A DNA stretch of 49,434 bases from Opitutaceae bacterium (GTDB lineage Bacteria; Verrucomicrobiota; Verrucomicrobiia; Opitutales; Opitutaceae): contig JABIRI010000333.1 in NCBI GenBank assembly GCA_018667915.1, forward strand, positions 1 to 49,434. Reading direction: 5' to 3'. Below are positions 10,003 through 17,806 of the stretch, piece after piece. Each line of letters starts with the position of its first letter. Within the stretch, counting starts at the first letter, position 1. A program made the translations under genes and the position numbers. The notes beneath the pieces are model-generated. The model did not search any database and was not told the DNA's origin. It saw only the letters and a list, made by a program, of their open reading frames with translations.

Positions 10003-10875
10003 ATGGCTATTAAAACATCCCGCCCGACCACGCCATCCCAGCGTTTCACTTCCCGTTCCTCGACGAAGGGGTTGACCAAGAAACGTCCTGAGAAAGCTTT
10101 GACGGAGCCCAAGCCTCGCACCGGTGGCCGCAATGCCTACGGTCGCATCACGTCCCGCCGTCGTGGCGGAGGACACAAGAAGCTTTACCGCATCATTGAT
10201 TTCAAGCGTCACGATAAGCTCGATGTGACCGCGACGATTATCGCGATAGAATACGATCCTAATCGTTCCGCCCACATCGCACTTCTCGAGTATCCGGATG
10301 GCGAAAAGCGTTACATCATCGCTCCTAACGGACTTGATGTTGGTGCCAAGATCGTTGCCGGCACGACCGCGACTATTATGGACTTCAATGTGGGAAATAA
10401 CTTCCCACTGGCGATCATCCCTCCTTCAACCAAGATTCATTGTGTTGAGTTGCTGCCAGGCAAGGGCGCGCAAATCGCTCGGGGAGCTGGCACCGCCGCC
10501 GAACTCGTCAATATCAACGACGACGGCTACGCTCAAATCAAGATGCCTTCCGGCGAGACTCGCCTCGTGAACGCCAAGTGCCGCGCCACCATCGGTGAAG
10601 TCGGCAACGACGATCACAATCGCATTTCTCTCGGTAAAGCAGGACGTAACCGTTGGCTCGGTCGTCGCCCCCGCGTTCGCGGTATGGTGATGAATCCAGT
10701 CGATCACCCCAATGGTGGTGGTAACGGAAAGTCCAAAGGTGGTGGCGGTGGCCAACATCTCGTTTCGCCTTGGGGCCAACTGGCCAAGAGCTTCCCGACC
10801 CGCAGCCGTTCGAAGGCTTCGAACCGTCTCATCCTCGTCCGCAAGAATGGCATGAAGCCGCGCGGTAAGAAATAA
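10003..10875 (+). CDS. rplB: 50S ribosomal protein L2 (uL2)
   Basis: Encodes a 290-residue L2, which binds 23S rRNA near the peptidyl transferase centre. Motifs [15 protein letters not shown] and MNPVDHP are clear. In the highly conserved C-terminal loop DHPHGGGEG the sequence reads DHPNGGGNG: the histidine that corresponds to the much-studied H229 of E. coli is N237 here. GGAG ten bases upstream of the ATG (TCCC-ATG) can act as ribosome binding site. rpsS follows after 18 bases. Confidence 0.97.
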   Translation: MAIKTSRPTTPSQRFTSRSSTKGLTKKRPEKALTEPKPRTGGRNAYGRITSRRRGGGHKKLYRIIDFKRHDKLDVTATIIAIEYDPNRSAHIALLEYPDGEKRYIIAPNGLDVGAKIVAGTTATIMDFNVGNNFPLAIIPPSTKIHCVELLPGKGAQIARGAGTAAELVNINDDGYAQIKMPSGETRLVNAKCRATIGEVGNDDHNRISLGKAGRNRWLGRRPRVRGMVMNPVDHPNGGGNGKSKGGGGGQHLVSPWGQLAKSFPTRSRSKASNRLILVRKNGMKPRGKK

Positions 10876-10893
10876 TCAACTGCACCCGTTCCC

Positions 10894-11169
10894 ATGGCTC
10901 GTTCCATCAAAAAAGGCTTCTACGTCGACTTTCACCTTTCCGAGAAAATCGAAAAGGCAAACGCCAATGGCGGCTCCAAAAAGCCGATCCAAACTTGGTC
11001 CCGACGTTCGACGATCACTCCTGACTTCGTCGGCTTCACCTTCAATGTCCACAACGGCAAACAATTCACCGCGGTTTACGTCACGGAGAACATGGTCGGC
11101 CACAAGCTCGGCGAATTCGCTCCGACGCGTAATTTCCGTTCTCACGGCGGTATGACCCGCAAGGAATAA
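10894..11169 (+). CDS. rpsS: 30S ribosomal protein S19 (uS19)
   Basis: Encodes a 91-residue S19 of the small-subunit head, partner of S13. [29 protein letters not shown] and the end [16 protein letters not shown] are typical. The start is GTTCCC-ATG without a Shine-Dalgarno sequence. A 102-base spacer with two hairpins separates it from rplV. Confidence 0.97.
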   Translation: MARSIKKGFYVDFHLSEKIEKANANGGSKKPIQTWSRRSTITPDFVGFTFNVHNGKQFTAVYVTENMVGHKLGEFAPTRNFRSHGGMTRKE

Positions 11170-11212
11170 TTTCTCCGTTTCTTAACAATATTCTCAGCTA
11201 AATAATCAAAGG

Positions 11213-11256
11213 GCAGGGAGTCTCATTCGGAGTCTCTGCTGTCGCCCCTCTCGGGG
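11213..11256 (+). promoter_or_regulatory. Two tandem hairpins before rplV
   Basis: Stem 1 pairs GCAGGGA (11213-11219) with TCTCTGC (11233-11239), with one G-U pair. Stem 2 pairs CCCC (11245-11248) with GGGG (11253-11256). They fill most of the spacer between rpsS and rplV, ending 15 bases before the rplV start. No T run follows, so these are not terminators. A translational control element is possible but not shown. Confidence 0.3.
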
Positions 11257-11271
11257 AATCCTCATACAAAA

Positions 11272-11613
11272 ATGGAAGTTCAAGCCCTCACTCGCTATGC
11301 GCGCATGTCGCCGCTGAAGATGCGACAAGTGTCCCGCACCATCCAAGGCCGTAAGGCTCAGGACGCGGTCGCCTTGTTGTCCGTCATTCCGCGTAAGTCT
11401 GCCCGCCTCATTGCTAAGACGCTCAATAGCGCGATTGCTAACGCCGAGAACAACAACAACGTCTCGGCCGACGATCTCATCGTGCACCGTGCTCTCATCG
11501 AGCAAGGTCCCGTGCTCAAGCGTTTTAAGGCGGGTGCCCGTGGCACCGCAAAGCCACGTCGCAAGCCTCTTTCCCATATTCGCATCGTCCTTTCCGACGG
11601 CGCCAACACCTGA
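11272..11613 (+). CDS. rplV: 50S ribosomal protein L22 (uL22)
   Basis: Encodes a 113-residue L22, whose extended hairpin lines the exit tunnel. Family segments RYARMSPLKMRQVSR, NSAIANAENN and the hairpin with GARGTAKPRRKPLSHI are present. Start is at ATACAAAA-ATG, without a good Shine-Dalgarno sequence. Only 6 bases separate it from rpsC. Confidence 0.96.
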   Translation: MEVQALTRYARMSPLKMRQVSRTIQGRKAQDAVALLSVIPRKSARLIAKTLNSAIANAENNNNVSADDLIVHRALIEQGPVLKRFKAGARGTAKPRRKPLSHIRIVLSDGANT

Positions 11614-11619
11614 TCTTCC

Positions 11620-12261
11620 ATGGGCCAAAAAACACATCCCATCGGCTTCCGTCTCGCCGTCCGCCGCAACTGGCAATCTCGCTGGTTCGCTACCAAAAAA
11701 GATTTCCCTACGCTCCTGCGTGAGGATCAGCTCATCCGTGAGAAACTCATGGAAAAGCTCAAGCAGGCTTCGGTGCCGCGCATCTTCATTGAGCGCGCTT
11801 CGAACCGCGTGCGCGTCAAGATCTACACTGCCCGTCCGGGCATCGTGATCGGCCGCAAGGGTCAAGAAATTGAAAAGATCAAAGATGATCTCTCTAAGCT
11901 CACCGGTAAGGAAATTCTCCTCGACATCCAAGAGGTCAAGAAGCCCGAAATCGAAGCACAACTTGTGGCCGAAAACGTCGCATTGCAGCTCGAGCGCCGG
12001 ATCGCTTTCCGCCGCGCGATGAAGCGCACGGTTGAAATCGCCATGTCCATGGGCGCTGAAGGTATTCGTATCCAATGCTCCGGACGTCTTGGTGGTTCCG
12101 ACATCGCTCGTCGTGAGTGGCAGCGCAAGGGGCGCGTGCCTCTTCACACCCTGCGTGAGAACATCGACTACGGCTTCACCGAAGCCAACACCGTCTACGG
12201 CAAGATCGGCGTCAAGTGCTGGATCTGTAAGCCGGAAGCCGACAGCAACGTGCCCGCCTAA
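11620..12261 (+). CDS. rpsC: 30S ribosomal protein S3 (uS3)
   Basis: Encodes a 213-residue S3, which guards the mRNA entry channel and has helicase-assisting activity. [12 protein letters not shown] at the start, a KH domain with the GRKG loop (78-81) and the C-terminal [13 protein letters not shown] segment are all typical. Length is normal. Start context is GATCTTCC-ATG with no Shine-Dalgarno sequence, 6 bases behind rplV. Confidence 0.97.
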   Translation: MGQKTHPIGFRLAVRRNWQSRWFATKKDFPTLLREDQLIREKLMEKLKQASVPRIFIERASNRVRVKIYTARPGIVIGRKGQEIEKIKDDLSKLTGKEILLDIQEVKKPEIEAQLVAENVALQLERRIAFRRAMKRTVEIAMSMGAEGIRIQCSGRLGGSDIARREWQRKGRVPLHTLRENIDYGFTEANTVYGKIGVKCWICKPEADSNVPA

Positions 12262-12297
12262 ACGCCGCACTGAATCTTAATTTAGGAGACAAATACT

Positions 12298-12717
12298 ATG
12301 GCTCTCGCTCCCGCCCGCACCAAATACCGCAAAGTCATGAAGGGCTCCCGCGCCGGCAACGCCAAGGGTGGAAACACCATTGCGTTCGGCGATTTCGGTC
12401 TGCAGTCCCTCACCCGTGGTGGCATGACTGGTCGTCAAATTGAAGCCGCTCGTATCGCGATTAATCGCCACATGAAGCGTAAAGGTAAGATCTGGATTCG
12501 TGTGTTCCCACACAAACCGATTACCAAGAAACCCGCCGAAGTCCGTATGGGCTCCGGTAAAGGTTCCGTAGATCACTACGAAGCCGTCATCAAACCAGGC
12601 GCCATGCTCTTCGAGATCGCAGGTGTTCCTAAATCCATCGCAAAAGAGGCCTGCCGCCTCGCCGATGCCAAGCTGCCGTTTCACTGCCGCTTCGTCGTCC
12701 GCGATAACACTGTTTAA
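12298..12717 (+). CDS. rplP: 50S ribosomal protein L16 (uL16)
   Basis: Encodes a 139-residue L16, needed for late 50S assembly and A-site organisation. Segments [27 protein letters not shown] and [11 protein letters not shown] are diagnostic. AGGAG nine bases before the ATG is a clear ribosome binding site, unlike most neighbours. Spacing: 36 bases after rpsC, 20 before rpmC. Confidence 0.97.
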   Translation: MALAPARTKYRKVMKGSRAGNAKGGNTIAFGDFGLQSLTRGGMTGRQIEAARIAINRHMKRKGKIWIRVFPHKPITKKPAEVRMGSGKGSVDHYEAVIKPGAMLFEIAGVPKSIAKEACRLADAKLPFHCRFVVRDNTV

Positions 12718-12737
12718 CCCTCTCGATCCCACCTGTA

Positions 12738-12935
12738 ATGAAAGCCAAGGAAATCCGCGAACTCTCAAATACTGAGATCGAGTCCCGACTACGCGAAGTC
12801 CGCGAAGCCCTCGTGCAACTGCGCATGCGCAAGCACACCGGCCAAGTCGAAAAGACGCACGAGCTGCGTGACCTCCGCAAGGACGTTGCCCGCCTCGAGA
12901 CCATCCTCAACGAGAAGAACACTGCCGCCGCCTAA
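12738..12935 (+). CDS. rpmC: 50S ribosomal protein L29 (uL29)
   Basis: Encodes a 65-residue L29 at the tunnel exit beside L23. [20 protein letters not shown] and the second helix with RLETILNEK are typical for this two-helix protein. Length is normal. No Shine-Dalgarno sequence is seen before the ATG (ACCTGTA-ATG). rpsQ follows after 17 bases in the usual order. Confidence 0.94.
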   Translation: MKAKEIRELSNTEIESRLREVREALVQLRMRKHTGQVEKTHELRDLRKDVARLETILNEKNTAAA

Positions 12936-12952
12936 GGCCGCTCTTATTAGCC

Positions 12953-13318
12953 ATGTCTACTACGACTCGCAACAACCGCCAGACCCTCATCGGTGTCGTC
13001 ACCAGCCGCACCGGTGACAAGTCCGTCAAGGTCACGATCCCTTTCAAGATCCCGCATCCTCGCTACAAGAAGGTCATTAACCGCAAATCCGTGGTGCATG
13101 TGCACGACGAGAAGAACGAGACCCATGTCGGCGACAAGATCGAGATCATGAGCACCCGTCCTCTCAGTCGCCTGAAACGCTTCCGCGTGCTGCGCATTGT
13201 CACTCTCTCCGCCGACGTTGAAGTCGCCGCCGCTCGTGCCGCTGCCGGTATCAAGGAAGATGACGTCGTGCCCGCCACTTCGGTGGAAGGTGTCGAAGGT
13301 GAACCCAAAGAGGTCTGA
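12953..13318 (+). CDS. rpsQ: 30S ribosomal protein S17 (uS17), C-terminally extended
   Basis: Encodes 121 residues of S17, a primary 16S rRNA-binding OB-fold protein. The core (LIGVVTSRTGDKSVKVTI, HDEKNETHVGDKIEI, RPLSRLKRFRV) occupies residues 11-83. Bacterial S17 is usually about 80-90 residues long; about 35 further residues here, Ala/Val/Glu-rich, form an extra acidic tail. No Shine-Dalgarno sequence precedes the start (TTAGCC-ATG). Confidence 0.95.
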   Translation: MSTTTRNNRQTLIGVVTSRTGDKSVKVTIPFKIPHPRYKKVINRKSVVHVHDEKNETHVGDKIEIMSTRPLSRLKRFRVLRIVTLSADVEVAAARAAAGIKEDDVVPATSVEGVEGEPKEV

Positions 13319-13348
13319 AACAGGCCAACTGATCACAAAGGTTAAACC

Positions 13349-13714
13349 ATGATTCAACTTCGTTCCATTCTCCAGATCGCCGATAACACCGGTGCGCGTA
13401 AAGCGAGCATGATCTCCAAAAAGGGAGCAGGCCGCCAGATCGCTGGTGTTGGTGACATTATCACCGTCAATATCAAGGACAGCTCCACCGATGCTTCGGT
13501 GAAGAAAGGCGAGGTCACCAAGGCCGTCGTCGTTCGCACCAAAGCCCCGATTCGTCGGGCCGATGGCAGCTACCTACGTTTTGACTCCAACGCGATCGTC
13601 ATCATTAACCCAGACGGCAATCCCAAAGGCACCCGTATCTTCGGTCCCGTCGCCCGTGAACTACGCGCGAAGAACTTCATGAAGATCATCTCGCTCGCAC
13701 CGGAGGTCCTCTAA
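13349..13714 (+). CDS. rplN: 50S ribosomal protein L14 (uL14)
   Basis: Encodes a 121-residue L14, at the subunit interface in bridge B5/B8. [19 protein letters not shown] and the C-terminal [26 protein letters not shown] are standard. Start is AAACC-ATG; an AAGG lies ten bases upstream as a weak ribosome binding site. One base separates its stop from the rplX ATG, and the rplX ribosome binding site lies inside rplN. Confidence 0.97.
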   Translation: MIQLRSILQIADNTGARKASMISKKGAGRQIAGVGDIITVNIKDSSTDASVKKGEVTKAVVVRTKAPIRRADGSYLRFDSNAIVIINPDGNPKGTRIFGPVARELRAKNFMKIISLAPEVL

Positions 13715-13715
13715 C

Positions 13716-13988
13716 ATGCAGAAATTCCATATCAAACGCGGCGACGAAGTCGTCGTCATCGCCGGCGCTCATAAAGGCAAAAATGGCAAAGTTCTCGAGC
13801 TTCTCGGAGCCAAGGACCGCGCTCGCGTCGAAGGCGTGGCCATGATTAAGCGCCACGTCAAAAAATCGGAAGAGAATCCGAATGGAGCCATCGTGGAACG
13901 CGAAGGTTCGGTTCATGTTTCTAACCTCATGCTCAAGAGCCGCTACGACGCTTCCACGAAGCGCACGCCCGTGGCTGCTGAAGCCTGA
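13716..13988 (+). CDS. rplX: 50S ribosomal protein L24 (uL24)
   Basis: Encodes a 90-residue L24, an assembly initiator on 23S rRNA. The KOW motif ([20 protein letters not shown], residues 10-29) and [20 protein letters not shown] are present. It is a little shorter than the E. coli protein because the C-terminus stops early. A strong GGAGG in the end of rplN provides the ribosome binding site. Confidence 0.96.
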   Translation: MQKFHIKRGDEVVVIAGAHKGKNGKVLELLGAKDRARVEGVAMIKRHVKKSEENPNGAIVEREGSVHVSNLMLKSRYDASTKRTPVAAEA

Positions 13989-14116
13989 TCTGCCGACGTA
14001 ATTCGCCCACCGAGTAATCTCCTTGCCAAGCATTCCTGCCGACTGCGTTACTCGTCCTCTTTTTCCCGTAACTACTCATTTACCGCCGTTGGGTCAGAAC
14101 TCCAACGACACCTGCC

Positions 14117-14686
14117 ATGAGCTCATCAAACACTCCCGCTCTCCAAACCCACTACAAGGAACAGGTAATCCCTGCTCTGACTAAAAGTCGTGGATATACT
14201 AACCCTCATCAAGTTCCTGGAATTGTGAAGGTTGCGATCAATTCGGGCTTCGGCACGGATCTCGATAAGAACCAAATCGCTGACGTGATTAAGGATCTCG
14301 CTACGATCGCCGGTCAGAAGCCGGTAACGGCCAAGGCCCGCAAATCCGTCGCGAATTTCAAACTTCGCCAGGGCCAAGTCATTGGCGCGCACGTCACCCT
14401 GCGAGGTGAGTCAATGTGGGATTTCCTTTACCGCCTTTTGAGTGTGGCTTTGCCCACGATTCGCGATTTCCGTGGTTTGCCTTCCCGTTTGGACGGGCAG
14501 GGCAACTACACCATCGGTATTTCCGATTACTCGATCTTCCCCGAAATTTCGGTGGAAAATGTTAAACGCACTCTCGGGTTTGATATCACGATTGTAACCA
14601 CCGCGACTTCCGATGACGAAGGCCGCGAACTCCTCTCCCTCCTCGGCATGCCTTTCCGCCGTCCGGAGCCAGCCCAAGCCGCTTAA
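14117..14686 (+). CDS. rplE: 50S ribosomal protein L5 (uL5)
   Basis: Encodes a 189-residue L5, a 5S rRNA-binding protein of the central protuberance. TKSRGYTNPHQVPGIVKVAINSGFG, ITGQKP-like ATIAGQKPVTAKARKSVANFKLR and RDFRGLPSRLDGQGNYTIGISD are recognisable. The start ACCTGCC-ATG has no Shine-Dalgarno sequence. The 128-base spacer upstream is the largest within the spc part and shows no clear element. rpsN follows after 12 bases. Confidence 0.96.
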   Translation: MSSSNTPALQTHYKEQVIPALTKSRGYTNPHQVPGIVKVAINSGFGTDLDKNQIADVIKDLATIAGQKPVTAKARKSVANFKLRQGQVIGAHVTLRGESMWDFLYRLLSVALPTIRDFRGLPSRLDGQGNYTIGISDYSIFPEISVENVKRTLGFDITIVTTATSDDEGRELLSLLGMPFRRPEPAQAA

Positions 14687-14698
14687 TCTTTTTTCGCC

Positions 14699-15004
14699 AT
14701 GCCGAAAACATCCGCCATCTACCGTAACGTAAAACGCGAGAAACTGACCGCCAAGTATGCGGCCAAGCGGGCCGAACTTAAGGCCGCCTTGCTCAATCCC
14801 AACACGACCGACGAGGAATTCTTCGCCGCCCAAAAGGGTTTGCAAAAGCTCCCCCGCAATTCTTCGCCGACCCGCGTGAAGAATCGCTGTGGCATGAGTG
14901 GTCGCCCCCGCGCCTATATCCGTAAGTTCGGCGTTTCCCGCATCACCTTCCGCGAGCTCGCTCTCGCCGGTAAAATCCCCGGAGTCATCAAATCCTCCTG
15001 GTAA
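14699..15004 (+). CDS. rpsN: 30S ribosomal protein S14 (uS14), zinc-free type
   Basis: Encodes a 101-residue S14 of the long, zinc-independent type. The four-cysteine zinc ribbon of the short type is absent: only one cysteine (in [17 protein letters not shown]) is present. C-terminal [25 protein letters not shown] is diagnostic. The start TTTCGCC-ATG has no Shine-Dalgarno sequence. Located between rplE and rpsH, the standard order. Confidence 0.96.
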   Translation: MPKTSAIYRNVKREKLTAKYAAKRAELKAALLNPNTTDEEFFAAQKGLQKLPRNSSPTRVKNRCGMSGRPRAYIRKFGVSRITFRELALAGKIPGVIKSSW

Positions 15005-15016
15005 ATTCTTTCAGTA

Positions 15017-15061
15017 AACGGGGGTATGGTCCCAATCCTTGAGACCTGGATATGACCCGTT
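15017..15061 (+). promoter_or_regulatory. Stem-loop in the rpsN-rpsH spacer
   Basis: An interrupted stem is visible: AACGGG (15017-15022) pairs with CCCGTT (15056-15061), TAT with ATA, and GGTC (15028-15031) with GACC (15043-15046), enclosing an 11-base loop. It has no T run, so it is not a terminator. In E. coli, S8 represses the spc operon by binding an mRNA structure; a similar role here is only a guess. Confidence 0.3.
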
Positions 15062-15085
15062 AACCGAGATCCACAACATCCACCC

Positions 15086-15478
15086 ATGAACGATCCGATT
15101 GCAGATTTACTCACGCGCCTGCGCAACGCCAGCCGTGCCAAGCTCGATGAGTGCGTAATGCCTCATTCCAAGCTCAAGGCGAGCTTGGCAGGCATCCTCA
15201 AGACCGAGGGTTACATCAAAGATGTAGCCGACGGCGCCGATGACCGCGGTCACAAGACCTTGGTCATTGCCATGAAATATGTCGGAGGCACTCCGGCATT
15301 GACGGGCCTCAAACGCGTTTCGACTCCAGGTCGTCGCCTCTATTTTAAATGTGATGAAATTCCGCGCGTGCTCAATGGTTTGGGCATCAGCATTCTTTCT
15401 ACCTCCCAAGGGTTGATGAAAGATCAGGACTGTCGTCGCAACAAGGCCGGGGGCGAGCTCCTGTGCAACATTTGGTAA
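15086..15478 (+). CDS. rpsH: 30S ribosomal protein S8 (uS8)
   Basis: Encodes a 130-residue S8, a primary 16S rRNA-binding protein. MNDPIADLLTRLRNASRA and the C-terminal GLGISILSTSQGLMKDQDCRRNKAGGELLCNIW are typical. Start context CCACCC-ATG has no Shine-Dalgarno sequence. It is preceded by a spacer of 81 bases with a stem-loop and followed by rplF after 15 bases. Confidence 0.97.
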   Translation: MNDPIADLLTRLRNASRAKLDECVMPHSKLKASLAGILKTEGYIKDVADGADDRGHKTLVIAMKYVGGTPALTGLKRVSTPGRRLYFKCDEIPRVLNGLGISILSTSQGLMKDQDCRRNKAGGELLCNIW

Positions 15479-15493
15479 ACCGGAAAACGCATC

Positions 15494-16030
15494 ATGAGCC
15501 GCATCGGTAAACAACCCGTCCCCGTCCCCGAGAAAGTCAAAGTAGACATTTCCGGCCAGACGATCTCCGTCGAGGGCCCTAAGGGCAAACTCGCGAAAAC
15601 TTTTAACAGCGCCGCTACGTTCACCTTCAGTGATGGAGAAATCTCCGTCGCTCCAGCTGACAGCACGCGCTTCGCCAATGCCATGTATGGCACTGCTCGC
15701 TCCATCATCGCCGGAATGGTGATCGGTGTTACCGACGGTTTCGCCAAGGATCTCGAAATTTCCGGCGTTGGTTTCAAAGCTGTCCTGAAGGGCAGCACGC
15801 TCGACCTCGCGTTGGGCTTCTCACATCCGATCCTTTACCCGGTTCCGGATGGCATCAAAGTGACCGTCACGGACCAGACCAAGGTCAAGGTCGAAGGCGT
15901 CGACAAACAACTGGTGGGCGAAGTCGCCGCCAACATCCGCTCTTATTACCCGTGCGAACCTTACAAAGGTAAGGGCGTTAAGTATGCCGGTGAGCGCATC
16001 CGCCGTAAGGAAGGTAAGACCGTCGCTTAA
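15494..16030 (+). CDS. rplF: 50S ribosomal protein L6 (uL6)
   Basis: Encodes a 178-residue L6, a two-domain protein near the sarcin-ricin loop. [17 protein letters not shown], the GVGFKA repeat and the C-terminal [21 protein letters not shown] are family signatures. A weak GGAAAA is upstream of the ATG. Standard order rpsH-rplF-rplR. Confidence 0.97.
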   Translation: MSRIGKQPVPVPEKVKVDISGQTISVEGPKGKLAKTFNSAATFTFSDGEISVAPADSTRFANAMYGTARSIIAGMVIGVTDGFAKDLEISGVGFKAVLKGSTLDLALGFSHPILYPVPDGIKVTVTDQTKVKVEGVDKQLVGEVAANIRSYYPCEPYKGKGVKYAGERIRRKEGKTVA

Positions 16031-16053
16031 TCAGCAGGAAGGTAAACGCACCC

Positions 16054-16416
16054 ATGAAAACGAATCCCAAAGCCCAATTGCTGCAAAAGCGCAAGTGGCG
16101 TATCCGCAAGAAGGTCAACGGCACCGCCGCTCGACCTCGCCTCTCCGTAAAATTCTCCGCCAAGCATATCTATGCTCAGGCGGTCGACGACGAGACCGGT
16201 CAGACTCTGGCCTATCTCTCGAGCCTCGATGCCGAACTGCGTAAGCAGAAGCTCGCGGCCAACGTGGCCAGTGCCGAGACTCTCGGCAAAGCCTTCGCCG
16301 AAAAAGCTACCGCCGCTGGCATTTCCGATGTGGTCTTCGACCGCAACGGCGCCCGCTACCATGGCAAAGTTAAGACCTTTGCCGACGCCGCCCGCGAAGG
16401 TGGTCTCAAATTCTAA
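16054..16416 (+). CDS. rplR: 50S ribosomal protein L18 (uL18)
   Basis: Encodes a 120-residue L18, which with L5 and L25 binds 5S r[22 protein letters not shown], the [10 protein letters not shown] segment and the C-terminal [12 protein letters not shown] are diagnostic. GGAAGG about nine bases before the ACCC-ATG can act as ribosome binding site. The next gene, rpsE, starts 7 bases after the stop. Confidence 0.97.
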   Translation: MKTNPKAQLLQKRKWRIRKKVNGTAARPRLSVKFSAKHIYAQAVDDETGQTLAYLSSLDAELRKQKLAANVASAETLGKAFAEKATAAGISDVVFDRNGARYHGKVKTFADAAREGGLKF

Positions 16417-16423
16417 GCATCAC

Positions 16424-17185
16424 ATGGCTATGAGCACTCCTTCTGCTACTCCTTCTTCTACTCCACCGGCAGGTAATGCCCCCGCTGGTAACGCCCCTGC
16501 AGGCCAAAACCGTGGCCCTAGTGGTCCCGGCGGTCGTGGTCCCGGCGGTCGCGGTCCCGGTGGCCGTGGTCCCGGTGGCCGTGGTCCTGGCGGCCGTGGT
16601 CCCGGCGGACGTGGCCCTGGCGGCCGTGGTCCTGGCGGCCGTGGTCCTGGTGGTCGAGGCCCAGGTGGTCGCGGTCGCGGTGGTCGCGACAACGGCGCTG
16701 CTCAGGACGAAGGTCCCGAGCTCTTCGAAAAGGTCGTCTTCATTAACCGCTGTTCCAAGGTGGTTAAAGGTGGTCGTCGCTTCAGTTTCTCCGCTCTCGT
16801 TGTCGTCGGTGACGGCAAGGGTCAGGTTGGCGTGAACTTGGGCAAGGCCAACGAAGTTCCCGAAGCAATTCGCAAGGGCACCGAAGGCGCCCGTAAACAC
16901 ATGTTCAAAGTCGAGATCAAGAACGACACCATACCTCATGAAGCCCTCGGCAATTCTGACGGTGGCAAGGTTTTGATTCGCCCTGCTACACCTGGAACTG
17001 GCCTCATCGCCGGTGGGGGAGTGCGGGCGGTTCTCGAGGCGGCTGGCGTGCACAATGTGCTCACTAAGTCCCTCGGATCCAATAATCACCTCGCTGTCGT
17101 GAACGCGACCGTCGAGGCCCTCAAGCAACTCCGCGTGCATGCCACGATCAAGAAATTGCGCGAGACCGAAGGCGACGCTGCCTGA
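16424..17185 (+). CDS. rpsE: 30S ribosomal protein S5 (uS5) with GPGGR-repeat N-terminal extension
   Basis: Encodes 253 residues against the usual 160-175. The core S5 (from about residue 97: [21 protein letters not shown]) is complete, with S5 dsRBD-like and C-terminal domains. Before it stand a Pro/Ala/Ser segment (1-33), ten perfect GPGGR pentapeptides (34-83) and one GRGGR (84-88), followed by an acidic linker. The start is ATG 16424, 7 bases after rplR; a second in-frame ATG at 16430 is possible. Longer upstream readings overlap rplR and are rejected. rpmD (L30), which normally follows, is absent. Confidence 0.96.
   Translation: MAMSTPSATPSSTPPAGNAPAGNAPAGQNRGPSGPGGRGPGGRGPGGRGPGGRGPGGRGPGGRGPGGRGPGGRGPGGRGPGGRGRGGRDNGAAQDEGPELFEKVVFINRCSKVVKGGRRFSFSALVVVGDGKGQVGVNLGKANEVPEAIRKGTEGARKHMFKVEIKNDTIPHEALGNSDGGKVLIRPATPGTGLIAGGGVRAVLEAAGVHNVLTKSLGSNNHLAVVNATVEALKQLRVHATIKKLRETEGDAA
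16523..16687 (+). repeat. 15-base tandem repeats inside rpsE
   Basis: Eleven 15-base units encode GPGGR (ten times) and GRGGR (once). Units differ at synonymous third positions (Gly GGT/GGC/GGA, Pro CCC/CCT/CCA, Arg CGT/CGC/CGA), so the peptide is conserved better than the DNA. That points to selection on the protein, although slippage probably created the array. Confidence 0.95.
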
Positions 17186-17254
17186 TCTCTTTAATTGTTA
17201 GTCAATCCGAGTCCCGCTTCTCGATGAGGCTGGGGCGACCCACTTAGGAACATC

Positions 17255-17701
17255 ATGAAACTCCACGAACTCAAAAACGTTAAAGGTGCGATCCACCGCA
17301 AGAAGCGTGTCGGCACCGGTGAAGGTAACGGCCACGGTAAGACCTCCGGTCGCGGTGGCAAAGGTCAGACCGCTCGCTCCGGCGGTGGTATCCGTATCGG
17401 CTTCGAAGGTGGCCAGATGCCCATCTACCGTCGTCTGCCTATCCGCGGCTTTAACCAAGCCCGTTTCCGCGTCGAACCCGCCGTGTTGAATGTTGGCGAT
17501 CTTGCCCGTCTCGACGAATCCGTTACGGAAGTAAATTCTGAAGGCCTTGCGGCCGCCGGTATCATTCGTAAGGACGAGAATTATGTCAAAGTGCTCGGCG
17601 ATGGTGAAATCACCCGCGCGATCAAGGTCACCGCGACCAAATTCTCCGCTGCGGCCAAGGCTAAGATCGAAGCTGCTGGTGGAGAAGCCATCGTAGCCTG
17701 A
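17255..17701 (+). CDS. rplO: 50S ribosomal protein L15 (uL15)
   Basis: Encodes a 148-residue L15, a late 50S assembly protein. The Gly/Arg-rich N-terminal part with GEGNGHGKTSGRGGKGQ and GFEGGQMPIYRRLPIRGF is diagnostic. AGGAA lies six bases before the ATG. The 69-base spacer after rpsE contains no rpmD. secY follows after 105 bases. Confidence 0.97.
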   Translation: MKLHELKNVKGAIHRKKRVGTGEGNGHGKTSGRGGKGQTARSGGGIRIGFEGGQMPIYRRLPIRGFNQARFRVEPAVLNVGDLARLDESVTEVNSEGLAAAGIIRKDENYVKVLGDGEITRAIKVTATKFSAAAKAKIEAAGGEAIVA

Positions 17702-17806
17702 ATTCATTGTGGATCTCGGATCGTGGATTGAAGAACGGATTTGCACTTAACTCATCCGCCTCAATCGAAGTCCTAAATCCAAATTCCAAAATTTAATTAA
17801 CGACCT

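Noticed and set aside
16172-16423. Upstream extension of rpsE into rplR
   Set aside because: It would overlap almost the entire second half of rplR; the ATG at 16424 gives a sensible start 7 bases after the rplR stop.
16523-16687. CRISPR or non-coding satellite array
   Set aside because: The repeats are 15 bases without spacers, in frame with rpsE and with synonymous variation. They are a coding repeat.
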